A DNA stretch of 64,000 nt from positions 1,429,501 to 1,493,500 of the forward strand of contig WPIO01000055.1 of assembly GCA_009760855.2 (NCBI GenBank), written 5' to 3'. Positions 1 to 11,058 of this stretch are shown here, piece after piece. The translations under genes and the position numbers were made by a program. Source of the stretch: Cristatella mucedo (taxonomy: Eukaryota > Bryozoa > Phylactolaemata > Cristatellidae). Under the pieces are notes generated by a model that made no database searches, was not told the origin of the DNA, and was given only the letters and a program-made list of their open reading frames with translations. The stretch's first letter is position 1, and the number at the start of each line of letters is the position of its first letter.

Positions 1-119
1 AAAACATAATAATGAACTCGATAATGCTATGAAATTTTGTGAATTTGCCTTGGAAGCCCATTGGGAGTGAAAAGATTTTGAAGTCTCCAATGACCTCCCA
101 GCTAAGGCCGAAAATCTTC

Positions 120-600
120 TTTCGGTACGCATTCGGTAGCCAACCGACTTCGTCTCGCGAAACAAAAAGAAAGTGGGAAGCATAGCAGAGTCAGGAGAGC
201 AGTTGAGGTAGTGAGTAGCATGGAAGTAGCAGCTCAGGACTGCTGAAAAGGATGAGCCATAGTCGGCAGCAGGAGAGTAGTTGTCGTTGCGTAAGAATTG
301 TGGAAGCGAGTTCCACAGTCTAGGACCTGCTGAGCTAAAGCTTCTGTCGCCAACGGTCTTTAAGCGGAAGAATAGAACAGCTAATTTATTGTTCATACAG
401 GACCTGAGCAGTTCAGCTAAGTACGAAGGAGCCAAGCCGTGGCGGGCCTTGTGGGTCAGCGTAAGAACTTTGCTCTGTATCCGTTGATCAACCGGCAGCC
501 ATCCTAGCTCTTTTAGCAAAGGAGACACGTGCTCAAACCTCTGGGATTTTAAGACTAGCCTTGCAGCCATATTCATAGCTAGCTGCAATGGCCTAGTTGC
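120..600 (-). mobile_element. LINE-B RT fragment
   Basis: Reverse match to the LINE-B RT C-terminal region. It extends further 5' in the LINE than the 8-kb copy (CTTTTAGCAAAGGAGACACG block) and lacks a LINE-B internal piece near 400-420. Confidence 0.8.
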
Positions 601-1136
601 TGTTCATTTTAGCCACCTGTACCGTTACCGTTCTATGGATACTACTCGATAATGTTATGTCTGCCTAACCCTCACTAATTCGGACAGCTTTACAACGGCT
701 GAGAACCTACGAGCCCCCCACCCCCGTGCATCATGCCAAAACCGGGAATTTCAAAAACTATTGTCCTGACCACGTAAGGTTTAGGCATGAGCGATCATGA
801 AAACAAACTTTACACGCCGAGGACAAGAAATGTGTTGAAATGTATTACACTGCGTTTTCTGCAAGCGGCTTGATTTTCGACTTTTGATTCAGCCGATTTT
901 GATCCGGTCGATGAGAAGAAAGTAATAAACTGTGATCCGAGATGTCTCTTTCGACGACGTTCTGCGCTGGTCGCAGCTTTGGCTGCCGGGTGTTTCAGCG
1001 AGGCTGCTTGAGCGTCCTGTGCGGCATGAACTGCCGAAGCGTACTGCAGCCATTCTTTGGCACTTGAGCTAGGTCTTGCTGCTTGCTCGCACGAATCGTT
1101 AGGTAGGTATAGCTTTAGGTATGAGGTTTCGATAAC
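601..1136. other. Unassigned sequence
   Basis: No gene, repeat or RNA recognised. Confidence 0.6.
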
Positions 1137-1525
1137 ATAATAATAATAATGTACTTGATAAAGCGTCCTCAGAGGACTTCATCTCTTTCTAGGCGCTTTA
1201 CATTTGCTGCAAAGAGAAATGCAATTGAATGGTAAGTAAAATCATGCTTGAAAAACAAACAAAACGAATAACATGGTTAGGGGTGACATGCACAGGGTCA
1301 GCATGCAAATGCGGTTAGTGGCAGCATGCACCGTGTCAGCACGCATAAGCACATGAAGGACGAATCACAGGGACCTACTATATGCTGTCCTAAATAGGTG
1401 TGTTTTTAAGTTCCTTTTAAATGTGGTCAGGTCAGGGGATGTTCTGACGCAGGTCGGGAGGGAGTTCCAGGCTTTGGGAGTATACGAACTAAATGCACGG
1501 TCTCCCAAGTTTCGATGGTATCTCT
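1137..1525 (-). mobile_element. LINE-A 3' fragment
   Basis: (TAA)n, hairpin (1160-1195), 3' UTR and the last RT codons. The minus frame from 1365 up reads GDRAFSSYTPKAWNSLPTCV and TFKRNLKTHLFRTAYSRSL, close to the 61.4-kb copy. Confidence 0.87.
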
Positions 1526-2765
1526 TATTAGTAAAGCTGTAGGAGGTCATGTATATATGTATGTATCGGCTATGTATGTATCTACTCGAGATCAATTGGC
1601 GCCCTCGAAGTCTCTAACTGGCAGCAAAAATTTGCAGCCAGTGTATATTCTAGTAGTGGCCCACTTGTACAAAGGGTCACTTAAACTTTCGTACTACCAT
1701 TGATTCTTTGAATAGTTTTGATTCCACAATTTCATGTGGGTGAGTCTTGATTCCCGTTGGACGCCTGCGATATGAGTGCACAGCATTGCTGCGAGTTAAT
1801 TGCAGGAGACTTGCCAGAGGGCTGCTTGCTAGCGCTGCTTGCTTCAGGCGCTCCGTCCTCCGCTACCGTTCGGCGGGCGCCATTCAAGTCCGTGAATATT
1901 GCGTGCGTCACGACGCTAACTGGATTAGTAGGGGTTAGGCGGACATGACGCTATACGGTAAGTACCCACAGTTAAGCGGAATCCTTATTTGTATAAGAGC
2001 ACGCGATCGATGCTGGGTAATAGCCACACTATTGAGCATGGTCGCTATCAGCCCAAAATTGAGCTGGTGACTTACTGATAGCTACAACATTAACTGGTAT
2101 TTTATAAAAAAAAACTACTCTGTAACAGATATTATGCTTTTCGTGTAGGCATCTTCACCTTTGTCAAACCTTGTACGAGAGACATGACATGCCGATTTTG
2201 CTTTGGGGCCATCTATTGCCAGTAATTCTGCTGTCTAGCTAATTCCAGAGTCTGTAATTTTTCTTTTAGAAATAATGCTCAGGTCCCTGCAACACCGCTG
2301 ATAAGTGACGGTGTAACAGGCGGTAGCATACTCACAGGCTGATATATACTCAGGTTTAAAATGGCACCAATTTCTACCCTGGGGTAAATTATGGACTACG
2401 CCAGATTTTACCGCTCCAGACCAAACTATACCCCATGATATCAATAGTGTTGAGCGATAAACACACGAATTAGTAAACTTTTCAAAGTTGTATTTAAAAC
2501 TGTAAACACATTTATTTTGATTGCTTCAATCAGAAAAACTGTAATCAGAAAATTAATAAACTTCCACGAAGATCTTAGATTAGTACTATACTTCTCAGAA
2601 GTGTTTACACGTTAAAATAAAAGCATGTATCTAAAATTTTATAATGCTCGCTCTAAAATATTGTTCAAAATTCAAAACTGATAAAAAACATCAAAATGAT
2701 CATGCTTGTTTTCAAGATATTGCACGTTCTGCTGTTGAATGCATATTGAAGCTTGCGAGATGATG
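1526..2765. other. Unassigned sequence
   Basis: AT-rich from 2070. Short open frames here (for example 2235-2444 minus) have no recognisable content. Nothing supported as a gene. Confidence 0.6.
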
Positions 2766-3360
2766 ATAATAGTGCACTTGTTAAAGCACCCTCAAAGAAC
2801 TCAGTCTCTTTCTAGGCGCTTTACATTTGCTGCAAAGGGAAACTCGATTGAATGCTGAGTAATATCATGCTTGATAAACAACATAAATAACATGGTTAGG
2901 GGTGACATGCACAGGGTCAGCATGCAAGATTGGTTAGTGGCAGAATGCACAGTGTCAGTACGCATAAGCACATCAAGGACAAATCATAGGGACCCACTAA
3001 ATGCTGTCCTAAATAGGTGTGTTTTTAAGTTCTTTTTAAATGTGTTCAGGTCAGGGTATGTTCTGACGCAAGTCGGCAGTGAGTTATAATAATAATAATA
3101 TAATGCACTTGATAAAGCACCCTCAGAGAACTCAATCTCTCTCTAGGCGCTTTACATTTGCTGCAAAGGGAAATTCAAATGAATGGTGAGTAGTTCCAGG
3201 CTCTGGGAGCATACGAACTAAAGGTACGGTCTCCAAAGGATTTGAGGTTTGTACGAGTTATTGGTAGACTGTTGGATTCCGAAAAGCGGGTAGTACGATT
3301 ATTGGCCTGGTGGGGGAGTAGATCTGAGAGATAGGCTGGAGCCAAAAAATAAAGTGACCT
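2766..3360 (-). mobile_element. LINE-A 3' fragment interrupted by another LINE-A end
   Basis: 3' UTR and RT C-terminus in reverse. The copy is split at 3089 by a second LINE-A 3' end and resumes at 3195 with GTTCCAGGCTCTGGGAGCAT. Confidence 0.85.
3089..3194 (-). mobile_element. Nested LINE-A 3'-end insertion
   Basis: About 105 bases of (TAA)n plus hairpin plus 5'-truncated 3' UTR inserted into the surrounding LINE-A copy. AGTT is repeated on both sides. Confidence 0.82.
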
Positions 3361-3439
3361 AAAAATAATAATTCGACCAATCCATGGAGTCACTGACTTT
3401 TGTGTGGGTGACAAGGTCGCAACTTAATAGATTCGCTGT

Positions 3440-4530
3440 GGCCATGATCTCGGCATCTGTTGCCCATACTTTTTCCCAAAATATATCAGAGGAGTTTATA
3501 TATTCATTCACATCTTGGTTCAAGTATTCCTGTAGTTTTTCGTCAATGTAGTCTTCATTTGATGGATGACTTTATCTCTGAGAAGGGGGTAGTTGTTTTC
3601 CGATCCTTTCAAAATGTAGCTGAGGGCCCGAAAGTAGTATTTCCCGATTTTATATTTACGCCGTGGATGTCCAAGGTTCCTTACTCTTCCAAAGTAAGGC
3701 TTAGAAAGCGTAAAGTTACGAGTGGTGCTAAGATACTTTCTTCGTGAATTTTGTAGCGGGTTTGAAGTTTTGGTCTGCTCGTGTTTTACTGAGATATAGA
3801 TGTCATCATTGTTTGGTTTTTCAACTGGTCTTTTGATTGCCTTTTGCTTTGAGCATTACGCGGCAGAGCCACTGGGTAATCGTGGCATGTATTGCTCGTA
3901 GTCTTGTAATTCTTATTGTTCTTAAGTTTTTCAATCGTCCCTTGGTCAAGGAATCCACGGCTGTGTAGAGTTCAATCCAGCGTGGTTATATCTTTGAACC
4001 CATGAGATAAATAAGGCAAAACCAGCAGCGATATCCTTGTTGCTGTTCTGCTGGCGATCACAGACACGCTTCTGGTGTTCTTGGGTAGAGTGGATATTGA
4101 TAGCAAAGGTTGGACCGAGATTATCATGCGTGGTTGTCAACGTAACCTGGAAATCGCCGTTGGCATCATCTGAAAGGGCCGTGGAGCCCAGAGTATCATC
4201 TTCTGAGGGTTTGAGGTCTATGGGAAGCTTGGCCTTCCGACCACACATGGAGTGCACTTGGTTGAGGTATGCACGGATGTGTGATGAGGAAAATAAAATA
4301 CTGATGATTACCTGGTCCCGGTAATCTTGGTCGTATTAACAAGCTTCCTGCGAGACTCTTTGAGTGTTCGATTGTCCTATGCCCGTAGGCTATTTGTTTG
4401 CGGGCGGTAAGCAGGTGAAATGCGGTTATCTGTATCAAAAATGCTCATCAGGTTGTTGTCGGTTATCGAGTTCACAAACACTCGTCCCTGGTCGCAAATC
4501 AGAGTGTCCACACCACTGAGGTGGCAAATA
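3440..4530 (-). pseudogene. Ty3/Gypsy-like integrase relic
   Basis: On the minus strand, in changing frames: ICDQGRVFVNSITD, then AYRPQTNSL, then HTSVHTSTKCTP, then MCGRKAKLPIDLKPSED and NIHSTQEHQKRVCDRQQNSN. This is the usual order of Gypsy integrase core (DQGREF, HPQTNG) and its 'GRKPRLPIDL' C-terminal region. The catalytic Glu after PQTN is lost to a stop. Downstream to about 3440 runs a lysine- and tyrosine-rich tail (LSKPYFGRVRNLGHPRRKYKIGKYYF in two pieces) of unknown role. No LTRs were seen. Confidence 0.75.
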
Positions 4531-4639
4531 TGAATATAATATAATAGTATAACGGATATATAACGGAGTTAAAAAAATTGCAACTGGTATAGCGCTCTTG
4601 TCTGGAACAGCGGCTGTTGCTTCAGTTCACCTGGACAGG

Positions 4640-4692
4640 TGACAGACTTTCAAGATACAATACAAAACGATACGATACAATACGATAGTAGC
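4640..4692. repeat. GATACAATAC-type simple repeat
   Basis: Variants of GATACAATAC repeated about five times. Confidence 0.75.
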
Positions 4693-5044
4693 TTGAAATC
4701 GGCTTTGTGTGTGGAATTCCTCCTTCACCTTGATATGGCTTAGCTGCTTGTTTGTCTAAACTGAGACTTAGCATTCACTCGTTTCTTTGGAGGTAGAGCA
4801 TAGCACACGCACCGAAAGTACTCCTGTAGTGTTGCAGCGCTTGTAGAATCTCACTAGCTCACTCATGCATTTGGTCGTCCATAGAGGACAACTAAATTTT
4901 AAATAATTTGAAAAAGCATTAATTCAATATGCAGTGGTTATAATGAGATGACCTACTTAGATTTGTTCTTACTTAATGCGTTACATCGTTAAAGTGCACA
5001 CATATGGTGTTCGCGGGCTCGTAGCTAAGTTAATCTTCATTAAA

Positions 5045-5490
5045 GAGAATGCCACTCACTACCTCAACTGCTCTCCTGACTCTGCTACGCTTCCCACTTT
5101 CTCTTTGTTTCGTGAGACGAAGTCGGTTGGCTACCGAAATCGTACCGAAAGCCACTTTGGCTGTGAGTGCTCTATACACAACTCTCCCGCGTAACACCCA
5201 CGCAGTCTTTGTGGCTTTGTGGAGTTACAGACGGAGACACAATAACCTTACAATACATTTAATCGATCCACGGTGCGTATGCAGTCGTTGTGGCAAGCGA
5301 GTCTGCGCACCAGTCTGAGCAGTAAAACGCTTCCTGCCGCAGCAAAACGACGCCTAGAGATTAGTGCAAATCTCTGCATAGGCTTGTCTTTCGCAGATGT
5401 CGCAGCTGCCGCATTACACCATCTTTCACCGACCTGCGCTTGCTCACCAGCAAATAGCTTATCGAGTTCAAGGTTCTGTGACTAACGTTT
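5045..5490 (+). mobile_element. LINE-B 3' end
   Basis: Nearly the reverse complement of 8075-8515. It carries the RETKSVGYRNRTESHFGCEC tail and the same 3' extension (5240-5490) with the TTGCTCACCAGCAAATAGCT block. Confidence 0.82.
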
Positions 5491-5494
5491 GTTC

Positions 5495-6364
5495 ACCTCT
5501 TGATGAAATTTCCGTAAACTGTTAACTTAACTTCTATCAAACTTTGAGCATACGACTCCAGGGCATCCTGACAACACTTCAATGAAATTTTAGGCGGATT
5601 CAACTTAACTACAAGGCTTTGAAGTGAGTTTCGCGCCACGGAGTCGACCTTCATTAGCGGCATTGACAGGTTATTTTTAAGTTACGGGCGTCCTCTATTG
5701 CCGCCACGCTCGATTACCGCCGTCACGCGGGCGCATCGAGGCGGCTTCCGAGATTGCGAGCCGCGCTTCGGTACGCACGCCACCTTCACCCCGGTACTTG
5801 CCTCGTGTCGGCGAGAACGAGCATCATTACGAGCGGCTGTGCAGGCTGATGCAGGTCTTTTTTTATGCGTCCGCCACTCCAGAGCGTTTTTAACAGTAGC
5901 AACGGATCTGGAACAGACAGACGACTGCAAAGTGAGAGGAACGCGTGCGTAACTCTCGAAGACAGAGGCGAGAAAAACCATCATCGGAGGACACTACTGA
6001 GCACTTAAAGATGGACGAAACTGAACGCGCGCGTCGCATTCGACAAACTCGACGGTAGAGAAGAGAGCGAAGAGAGCCGCGGCTCGCTGTGCTACCAAAG
6101 CTTAGCCACGGCTCGCTGTGCTACCAAAGCTTAGCGAGCGCCTCGCTGGCGGACGAGATCCAACGAGAAGAAGACACGCGAGGCGAGGGCTCGAGCACTT
6201 CTCGACCCAGGTCGTGGTTCGAGTCCTTGCCTAGCACTAGGGCCGGGCTCGCCAGCCGATGCGGCTCACCGGTGGGTCAGCGGACACGCTGCCCTAGCAG
6301 GCAGCACTGGAATTCCCGGCGATTTTTCGCGGGCATAAACTATTGATAAGGATACGGTATTTGT
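5495..6364. other. GC-rich unassigned block
   Basis: Includes a short direct repeat around 6075-6135 (CGGCTCGCTGTGCTACCAAA twice) and a tRNA-like B-box word (GGTTCGAGTCC) near 6215. There is no convincing coding exon apart from the repeat copy at 5671. Confidence 0.5.
5671..5800 (+). repeat. Dispersed repeat, first copy
   Basis: About 120 bases (TTACGGGCGTCCTCTATTGC ... AGCCGCGCTTCGGTA) that recur at 7910-8035 in the same orientation. It is GC-rich and not recognised as any family. Confidence 0.7.
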
Positions 6365-6715
6365 ATGGCGCCCAGTGTGAACTAAATCTCGTTCTTTTTA
6401 CTTTTCATTCCGCAACGGAAGCATGTCGGTTGGTTAGGGAAGGACGTGGTCACGCTCAAACTGTATGAGCGCACAAGAGAAGATTAGCACGAACGGAGGA
6501 AACGCTGCTAGTAGCAAGTGGGTTTACCTTCTTGTCGCTTTCGTCAAGTCAGGGGACGACGCGAAGTGAGTTGGTAGCAAGTTCCGCGCGAGCGTACGAA
6601 CTTCTGGAATGATCTCCAAATGATTCGAGGTTGATTAGAGGCACAGCGCGCAAGGACTTTAGTAATAAAAGTAGGTATTATGATGCCAAGCCTGGCGATG
6701 AAGCATTTCCGGTAA
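6365..6715 (-). mobile_element. Diverged LINE-A (A-prime) 3' fragment
   Basis: Resembles the copy that follows it (6716 onward) rather than the main LINE-A group: matching GTTGGTTAGGGAAGGAC, AAGAGAAGATTAGCACGAAC and the RT C-terminal region. The two A-prime copies lie in tandem. Confidence 0.6.
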
Positions 6716-7083
6716 GTAATAATAATATAATTATATGGTGCCATCAAAAACGAAATCTCTTTCTTGTAGCTTTTGTTCCGGAAAGAACGTGTGTCATTTG
6801 GTTACGGAGGACATGCACACTTTCAGCTTGCATAAGCACATAAAAGAAGATTAGCATGAACGGATTAATGTTGGAGGAGCAAGGTGTTTTAGCTTCTTTT
6901 GAATTTCTTTAAGTCGGGGAGCGTCGTGACATTAGTCGGCAGTGAGTTCCAGACTTTAGGAGCATACGAACTAAAGCCACGGTCTCCAAAGGATTTGAGG
7001 TTCGTACTAGGTACAGCTAGACAATTTGAGACGGAAAATCGTACGGTACTGTGCCTGTGCTGGCGGGAAAGCAGTTCCGACAA

Positions 7084-7185
7084 GTAATAATAATAATAAT
7101 AATAATGTACTTGATAAAGCGCCCTCAGAGAACTTAATCTCTCTCTAGGCGCTTTACATTTGCTGCAAAGGGAAATGCAATCTTG
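7084..7185 (-). mobile_element. Nested LINE-A 3'-end insertion with long flanking direct repeats
   Basis: (TAA)n, hairpin and CTTTGCAGCAAATGT in reverse. A 41-base stretch to its left (7040-7080) recurs to its right (7211-7253) with a 2-base difference. Confidence 0.82.
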
Positions 7186-7650
7186 ATATCTAGGAACAGT
7201 TAAATCTGATCGTACGGTACTGTGTGCCTGTGCTGGCGGGAAAGCAGTTCCGATTGGATGTAGGCTGGAGCCAGAGAATAAAGGAACCTAAAACTGATGG
7301 AATCTTGAAGTAGATGCGCTGCTTGATTGGGAGCGAGCCAGTGCAAGTTGGCAATAAGTTTCGCGATGTTGCAAATGTGACGCTCACTACAGAAAAGCCT
7401 GGCTGCAGAGTTTTGCACCAGCTATAAGGACCTGATTGCACAGGCTCTTACAGTTCCAGTGTCAGGTCACCTTGGAAGAGCACACCTAGATTTCGTGCAG
7501 ATGCAAAAAGAGATATGCTGGCAGAGCCAATTTTGAGCGTCAAATTATCCAATTTATGGGTCATACTTGATTTTCCCGTATGTATGTAGAATGTTGGTTT
7601 TATCGCGATTCAATCTGAGAAAATTTGCTGCCATCTTGTATGAATACCAA

Positions 7651-7768
7651 CAATAATAATACATTTGATAAATTGCCCTCCGAGTACTCAATCTCTTTCT
7701 AGGCGCTTTAAAATTGCTGCAAAGGAAGCACGATCAAATGCTTAGTGGTAGCATATTCAATAAACAAC
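7651..7768 (-). mobile_element. Nested LINE-A 3'-end insertion
   Basis: AATAATAATAC, hairpin and partial 3' UTR in reverse, splitting the A-prime RT between its active-site and linker parts. Confidence 0.78.
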
Positions 7769-7909
7769 AAGATGCATGTCAGCAATACACGAAGCCAGGG
7801 AGTTGAGAGAACTCGATGTGGTGTAGGGCTTGTAGGGATCAATGCAAAAGTGCAATTGAGTGTCGTCTGCATAGAAGTTAAAGCCTAGATTTCATTTGAT
7901 GACATTTAT

Positions 7910-8035
7910 TTGTTATTTTAAATTACGGGCGTTCTTCATTGCTGCCGCACTCCGACAACCGCTGACACGTGGGTGCTAGCATCGTCCAGGCAGCTTCTGG
8001 GATTGCTAGCCGCGCTTCGATAAGCCAGCTTCACT
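7910..8035 (+). repeat. Dispersed repeat, second copy
   Basis: Second copy of the block at 5671-5800 (AATTACGGGCGTTCTTCATT ... GCCGCGCTTCGATAAG). It lies directly before a minus-strand LINE-B copy. Confidence 0.7.
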
Positions 8036-8074
8036 GGTATAGGTAGTAGAAAGAGGTAAACAAAAGTTAGTCAC

Positions 8075-8825
8075 AGAACCTTGAACTCGATAAGCTATTT
8101 GCTGGTGAGCAAGCGCAGGTCGGTGAGAGATGGTGAGAAATGCGGCAGGTGCGACATCTGCGAAAGACAAGCCTAGCTGCAGACCTTTGCACTAATCTCT
8201 TTGCATTAATCTCGTCGTTTTGCTCCGGCAGAAAGCGTTTTACTGCTCAGACTGGTGCGCAGACTCGCTTGCCACAACGACTGCATACGCACCGTGGATC
8301 GATTAAATGTATTGTAACGTTATGTGTCTCTGTCTGTAATTCCACAGAGCCACAAAGACTGCGTGGGTGTTACGCGGGAGAGTTGTGTATAGAGCACTCA
8401 CAGCCAAAGTGGCTTTCGGTACAATTTCGGTAGCCAACCGACTTCGTCTCGCGAAACAAAGAGAAAGTGGGAAGCATAGCAGAGTCAGGATAACAGTTGA
8501 GGTAGTGAGTAGCATGGAAGTAGCTGCTCAGGACCGCAGAAAAGGATGAGCCATAGTCGGCAGCAGGAGAGTAGTTGTCGTTGCGTAAGAATTGTGGAAG
8601 CAAGTTCCACAGTCTGGGACCTGCAGAGCTAAAGTTTCTGTCGCCAACGGTCTTTAAGCGGAAGAATGGAACAGCTAATTTATTGTCCATACAGGACCTG
8701 AGGGCGCGAACAGGCTGAAACTGGTGCAGCAGTTCAGCTAAGTACGAAGGAGCCAAGCCGTGGCGGGCCTTGTGGGTCAGCGTTAAAACTTTGCTCTGTA
8801 TCCGTTGATCAACCGGCTGCCATAA
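8075..8825 (-). mobile_element. LINE-B 3' fragment, best RT frame
   Basis: The minus frame 8837-8370 (155 codons) encodes an RT C-terminal region of an L2/CR1-type LINE: KVLTLTHKARHGLAPSYLAE, LKTVGDRNFSSAGPRLWNLL, then a long family-specific tail (FSLFRETKSVGYRNCTESHF). Non-coding 3' sequence runs left to about 8075. It has no (TTA)n tail, unlike LINE-A. Confidence 0.83.
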
Positions 8826-9264
8826 ACGTGACCACACCCTCTCTCTGCAGTAGGACGGTAGTCATCCACCAAAAGGTAAGAAAATGTCAAGCAATTAAAA
8901 TTGAAAAAAATTATGCTGATCTTGAAAGTATGACATAGTGCAGCATCCGCATGCCTTTGCTTTTGAGACCTTGTTTCTTCGTTCTTGGGATCCTGAGATC
9001 TCCGTTCTTGAGATCTGGAGATTTTAGGAATCTTATCCGGCTCAGCAGTTACTCTACGAAATCCCATCTTGAAATATGCATGTATTTATGCAAGCTTATA
9101 ATAAAATTCTCCCGGTGGGCTGCCAGTCGACCAAGAAATGAGGATTAGTTATAGGCAAACGAGTACAGTATGTCGGATTTATGCGATGCAAAAGTTAACC
9201 TAGAAGACCACCTGTGAGCTAAGGGATTCGGATTTGGCAATACGATCCCTCGGTCACCAGTCAA

Positions 9265-9414
9265 ACAGGACCTATTACACATAGATATAAACAGGACCTA
9301 TTACACATAGATATAAACAGGACCTATTACACATAGATATAAATAGGACCTATTACGCATAGATATAAACAGGACCTATTACACATAGATATAAACAGGA
9401 CCTATTACGCATAG
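9265..9414. repeat. 26-base tandem repeat, nearly six copies
   Basis: The unit begins ACAGGACCTATTACACATAG and ends ATATAA. Copies start at 9265, 9291, 9317, 9343, 9369 and 9395; the last has 20 bases. They differ at only a few positions (ACACAT versus ACGCAT). Confidence 0.95.
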
Positions 9415-9469
9415 GGCAGGAGCCAAAGGAACGTGCCTGGCGGCTAGCTGCTCAGTACGCACTTCAATG

Positions 9470-9760
9470 ATAATAGTAAGACGCTAATAGTAACTTAAGC
9501 GAACAATTTCTCTATCCGGGTGCTTTACAACTCCCTGCAAGAGAATGATTAGCCGGAGATTAATAAGATGCACGGTGTCATGCTTAGACAAGCATGCAAA
9601 AGCAAAAGAATGTGATACTTGGCGAGCTTGCAAAAGCACTCCAGAAGAGCTTCCGGTGGGACATCTAGCCAGTAAAATACACATGTAGTCATGTACAGGT
9701 AGGCACGTAGAGCACGGGAAAAATACACGTTTACAGAGGCCAAGGGTAAGCTGGTGCGTC
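9470..9760 (-). mobile_element. Possible third LINE family (LINE-C) 3' end
   Basis: Shares with 30228-30440 and 38690-39130 the pattern CTCTATCCGGGTGCTTTACAA, then an AGAGAATNATTA stretch and a CATGCTTAxACxAGCATGCAAAAG block, each starting beside an (ATA)n run. The LINE-A hairpin is only weakly recognisable. Confidence 0.5.
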
Positions 9761-9939
9761 TCAGGGTAAGCTGGGCGAAACAGGTGCGTTTCAGGTCCTC
9801 GTCTCAGGGTAACATTTGGTCGCATTTCACTACCCGGGTCGTGGGTTTGAGTCCTTTCGCCAACAGTTCTGTTTGGCCCAGTGGAAGTGGGAGTGATAGC
9901 GGCTTTCCTTCGTATTGCATAAATTATGCTGGTTAATAA

Positions 9940-10310
9940 TGATAATAATAATAACACGCTTGATATAGCGCCCGCAGAGAACTCAAATATCTTTCTAGGC
10001 ACTTTAGATTTGCTGCAAAGGAAGCACGATCGAATGGTTAGTGGTAGCATGCTCAATAAACAACAAGAATAACACGGTTAGGGGTGACATTCACAGAGTC
10101 AGAACGTATAAGTACATAAAGGACGAATCATAGGAACCCGCTAAATGCTATCATAAATAGGTGGGTTTTACGTTTCTTTTTAAATGTGGTCAAGTCAGGA
10201 GATCTCGTGACGCAAGTCGGGAGTGAGCTCCAGGCTTTGGGAGCATACGAACTAAAGGTACGGTCTCCAAAGATTTGAGGTTTGTACGAGGTATACGTAA
10301 ATGAGTTTTA
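9940..10310 (-). mobile_element. LINE-A 3' fragment
   Basis: (TAA)n, hairpin, 3' UTR, and the RT end to the GGTCTCCAAAGATTTGAGG block. It lies about 480 bases left of the LTR element. Confidence 0.85.
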
Positions 10311-10379
10311 ACTAGCACTTAAAATTTATATAACAAGTCGTTGGGGGCAGTGACAGACGCTGGAAGCGAGCTCCAGACT

Positions 10380-10462
10380 TCGATTTATAGAGCTGAAGAT
10401 TAAGAAGATAAAGAACTGAAGATTAAGATTAAGATTAAAAGAGCTGAAGATTAAGAATTATG
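10380..10462. repeat. GCTGAAGATTAAGA-type tandem repeat
   Basis: AGCTGAAGATTAAGA and shortened forms (GATTAAGATTAAGATTAA) recur over 80 bases. Confidence 0.8.
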
Positions 10463-10795
10463 AAGATCGCAAAAAGATTTCAATTTAGTGGGTCGCTGTC
10501 GATATAGCTGGCCCTCTGACGACTCAAAACAGAGCAGCAAGCAACAAGCGAGTCTCACTAAAGCACAAGCGTCATCCAATCTTCGAACGGTTTAAGTGTA
10601 CCGACGAGTTCCCATGCGATGTATTGCAGCGACACTCGCTAATACCGCAATCCACGGTCACTGCAGTCGCCGTTGAACGACAGTATAGTAGCGTAATAGC
10701 ACTTCCACGGGCCTGACTCTTGGGCGTCACGTGACTACACGCCGGGCAGCTGCTCTGAGAAACTATCAAATAATGAAGGAAAATAGCTTCCTATG

Positions 10796-11042
10796 TGTGG
10801 TTTCATCTAGTTGATGACACTGCCCCTGATCGCTGTACGAGTGGGCCGTGACGCTCGATGTGGTATGCAGTCGGGACGTGCTATTGGTGATTGTTGCGAC
10901 AAGGGAGTGGGGGGGGACTCCGGTGGGCGAGAGGGGCGAGGAGAGTCGTGCTTCGCCCCTGCTCTGCGAGTGGTGAAATAAACTGGTGCTGCTGCTAGTC
11001 GGCCAGCGTTCTATGCTGTTCGCGACGATAACTCAAGCTACA
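10796..11042 (+). repeat. 5' LTR
   Basis: 247 bases, TG...CA ends, with a poly(A) signal AATAAA at 10977-10982. It is highly similar to the 3' copy but longer, mostly through extra G-rich sequence around 10905-10950. Confidence 0.92.
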
Positions 11043-11058
11043 CGCTGCTTCGGCCGTA

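Larger units (their letters stand above)
6716..7905 (-). mobile_element. A-prime LINE fragment with two nested LINE-A ends
   Basis: Minus-strand order from the right: RT active site (FNFYADDTQLHFCIDP at about 7790-7900), RT linker (LNRDKTNILHTYGK at about 7560-7640), RT C-terminus (7250-7450 and 6890-7080) and 3' UTR. LINE-A ends are nested at 7084-7185 and about 7651-7768. Confidence 0.8.

Noticed and set aside
8370-8837. 155-codon frame as a host gene
   Set aside because: It matches the C-terminal region of L2/CR1 LINE reverse transcriptases and recurs in other copies of the window.
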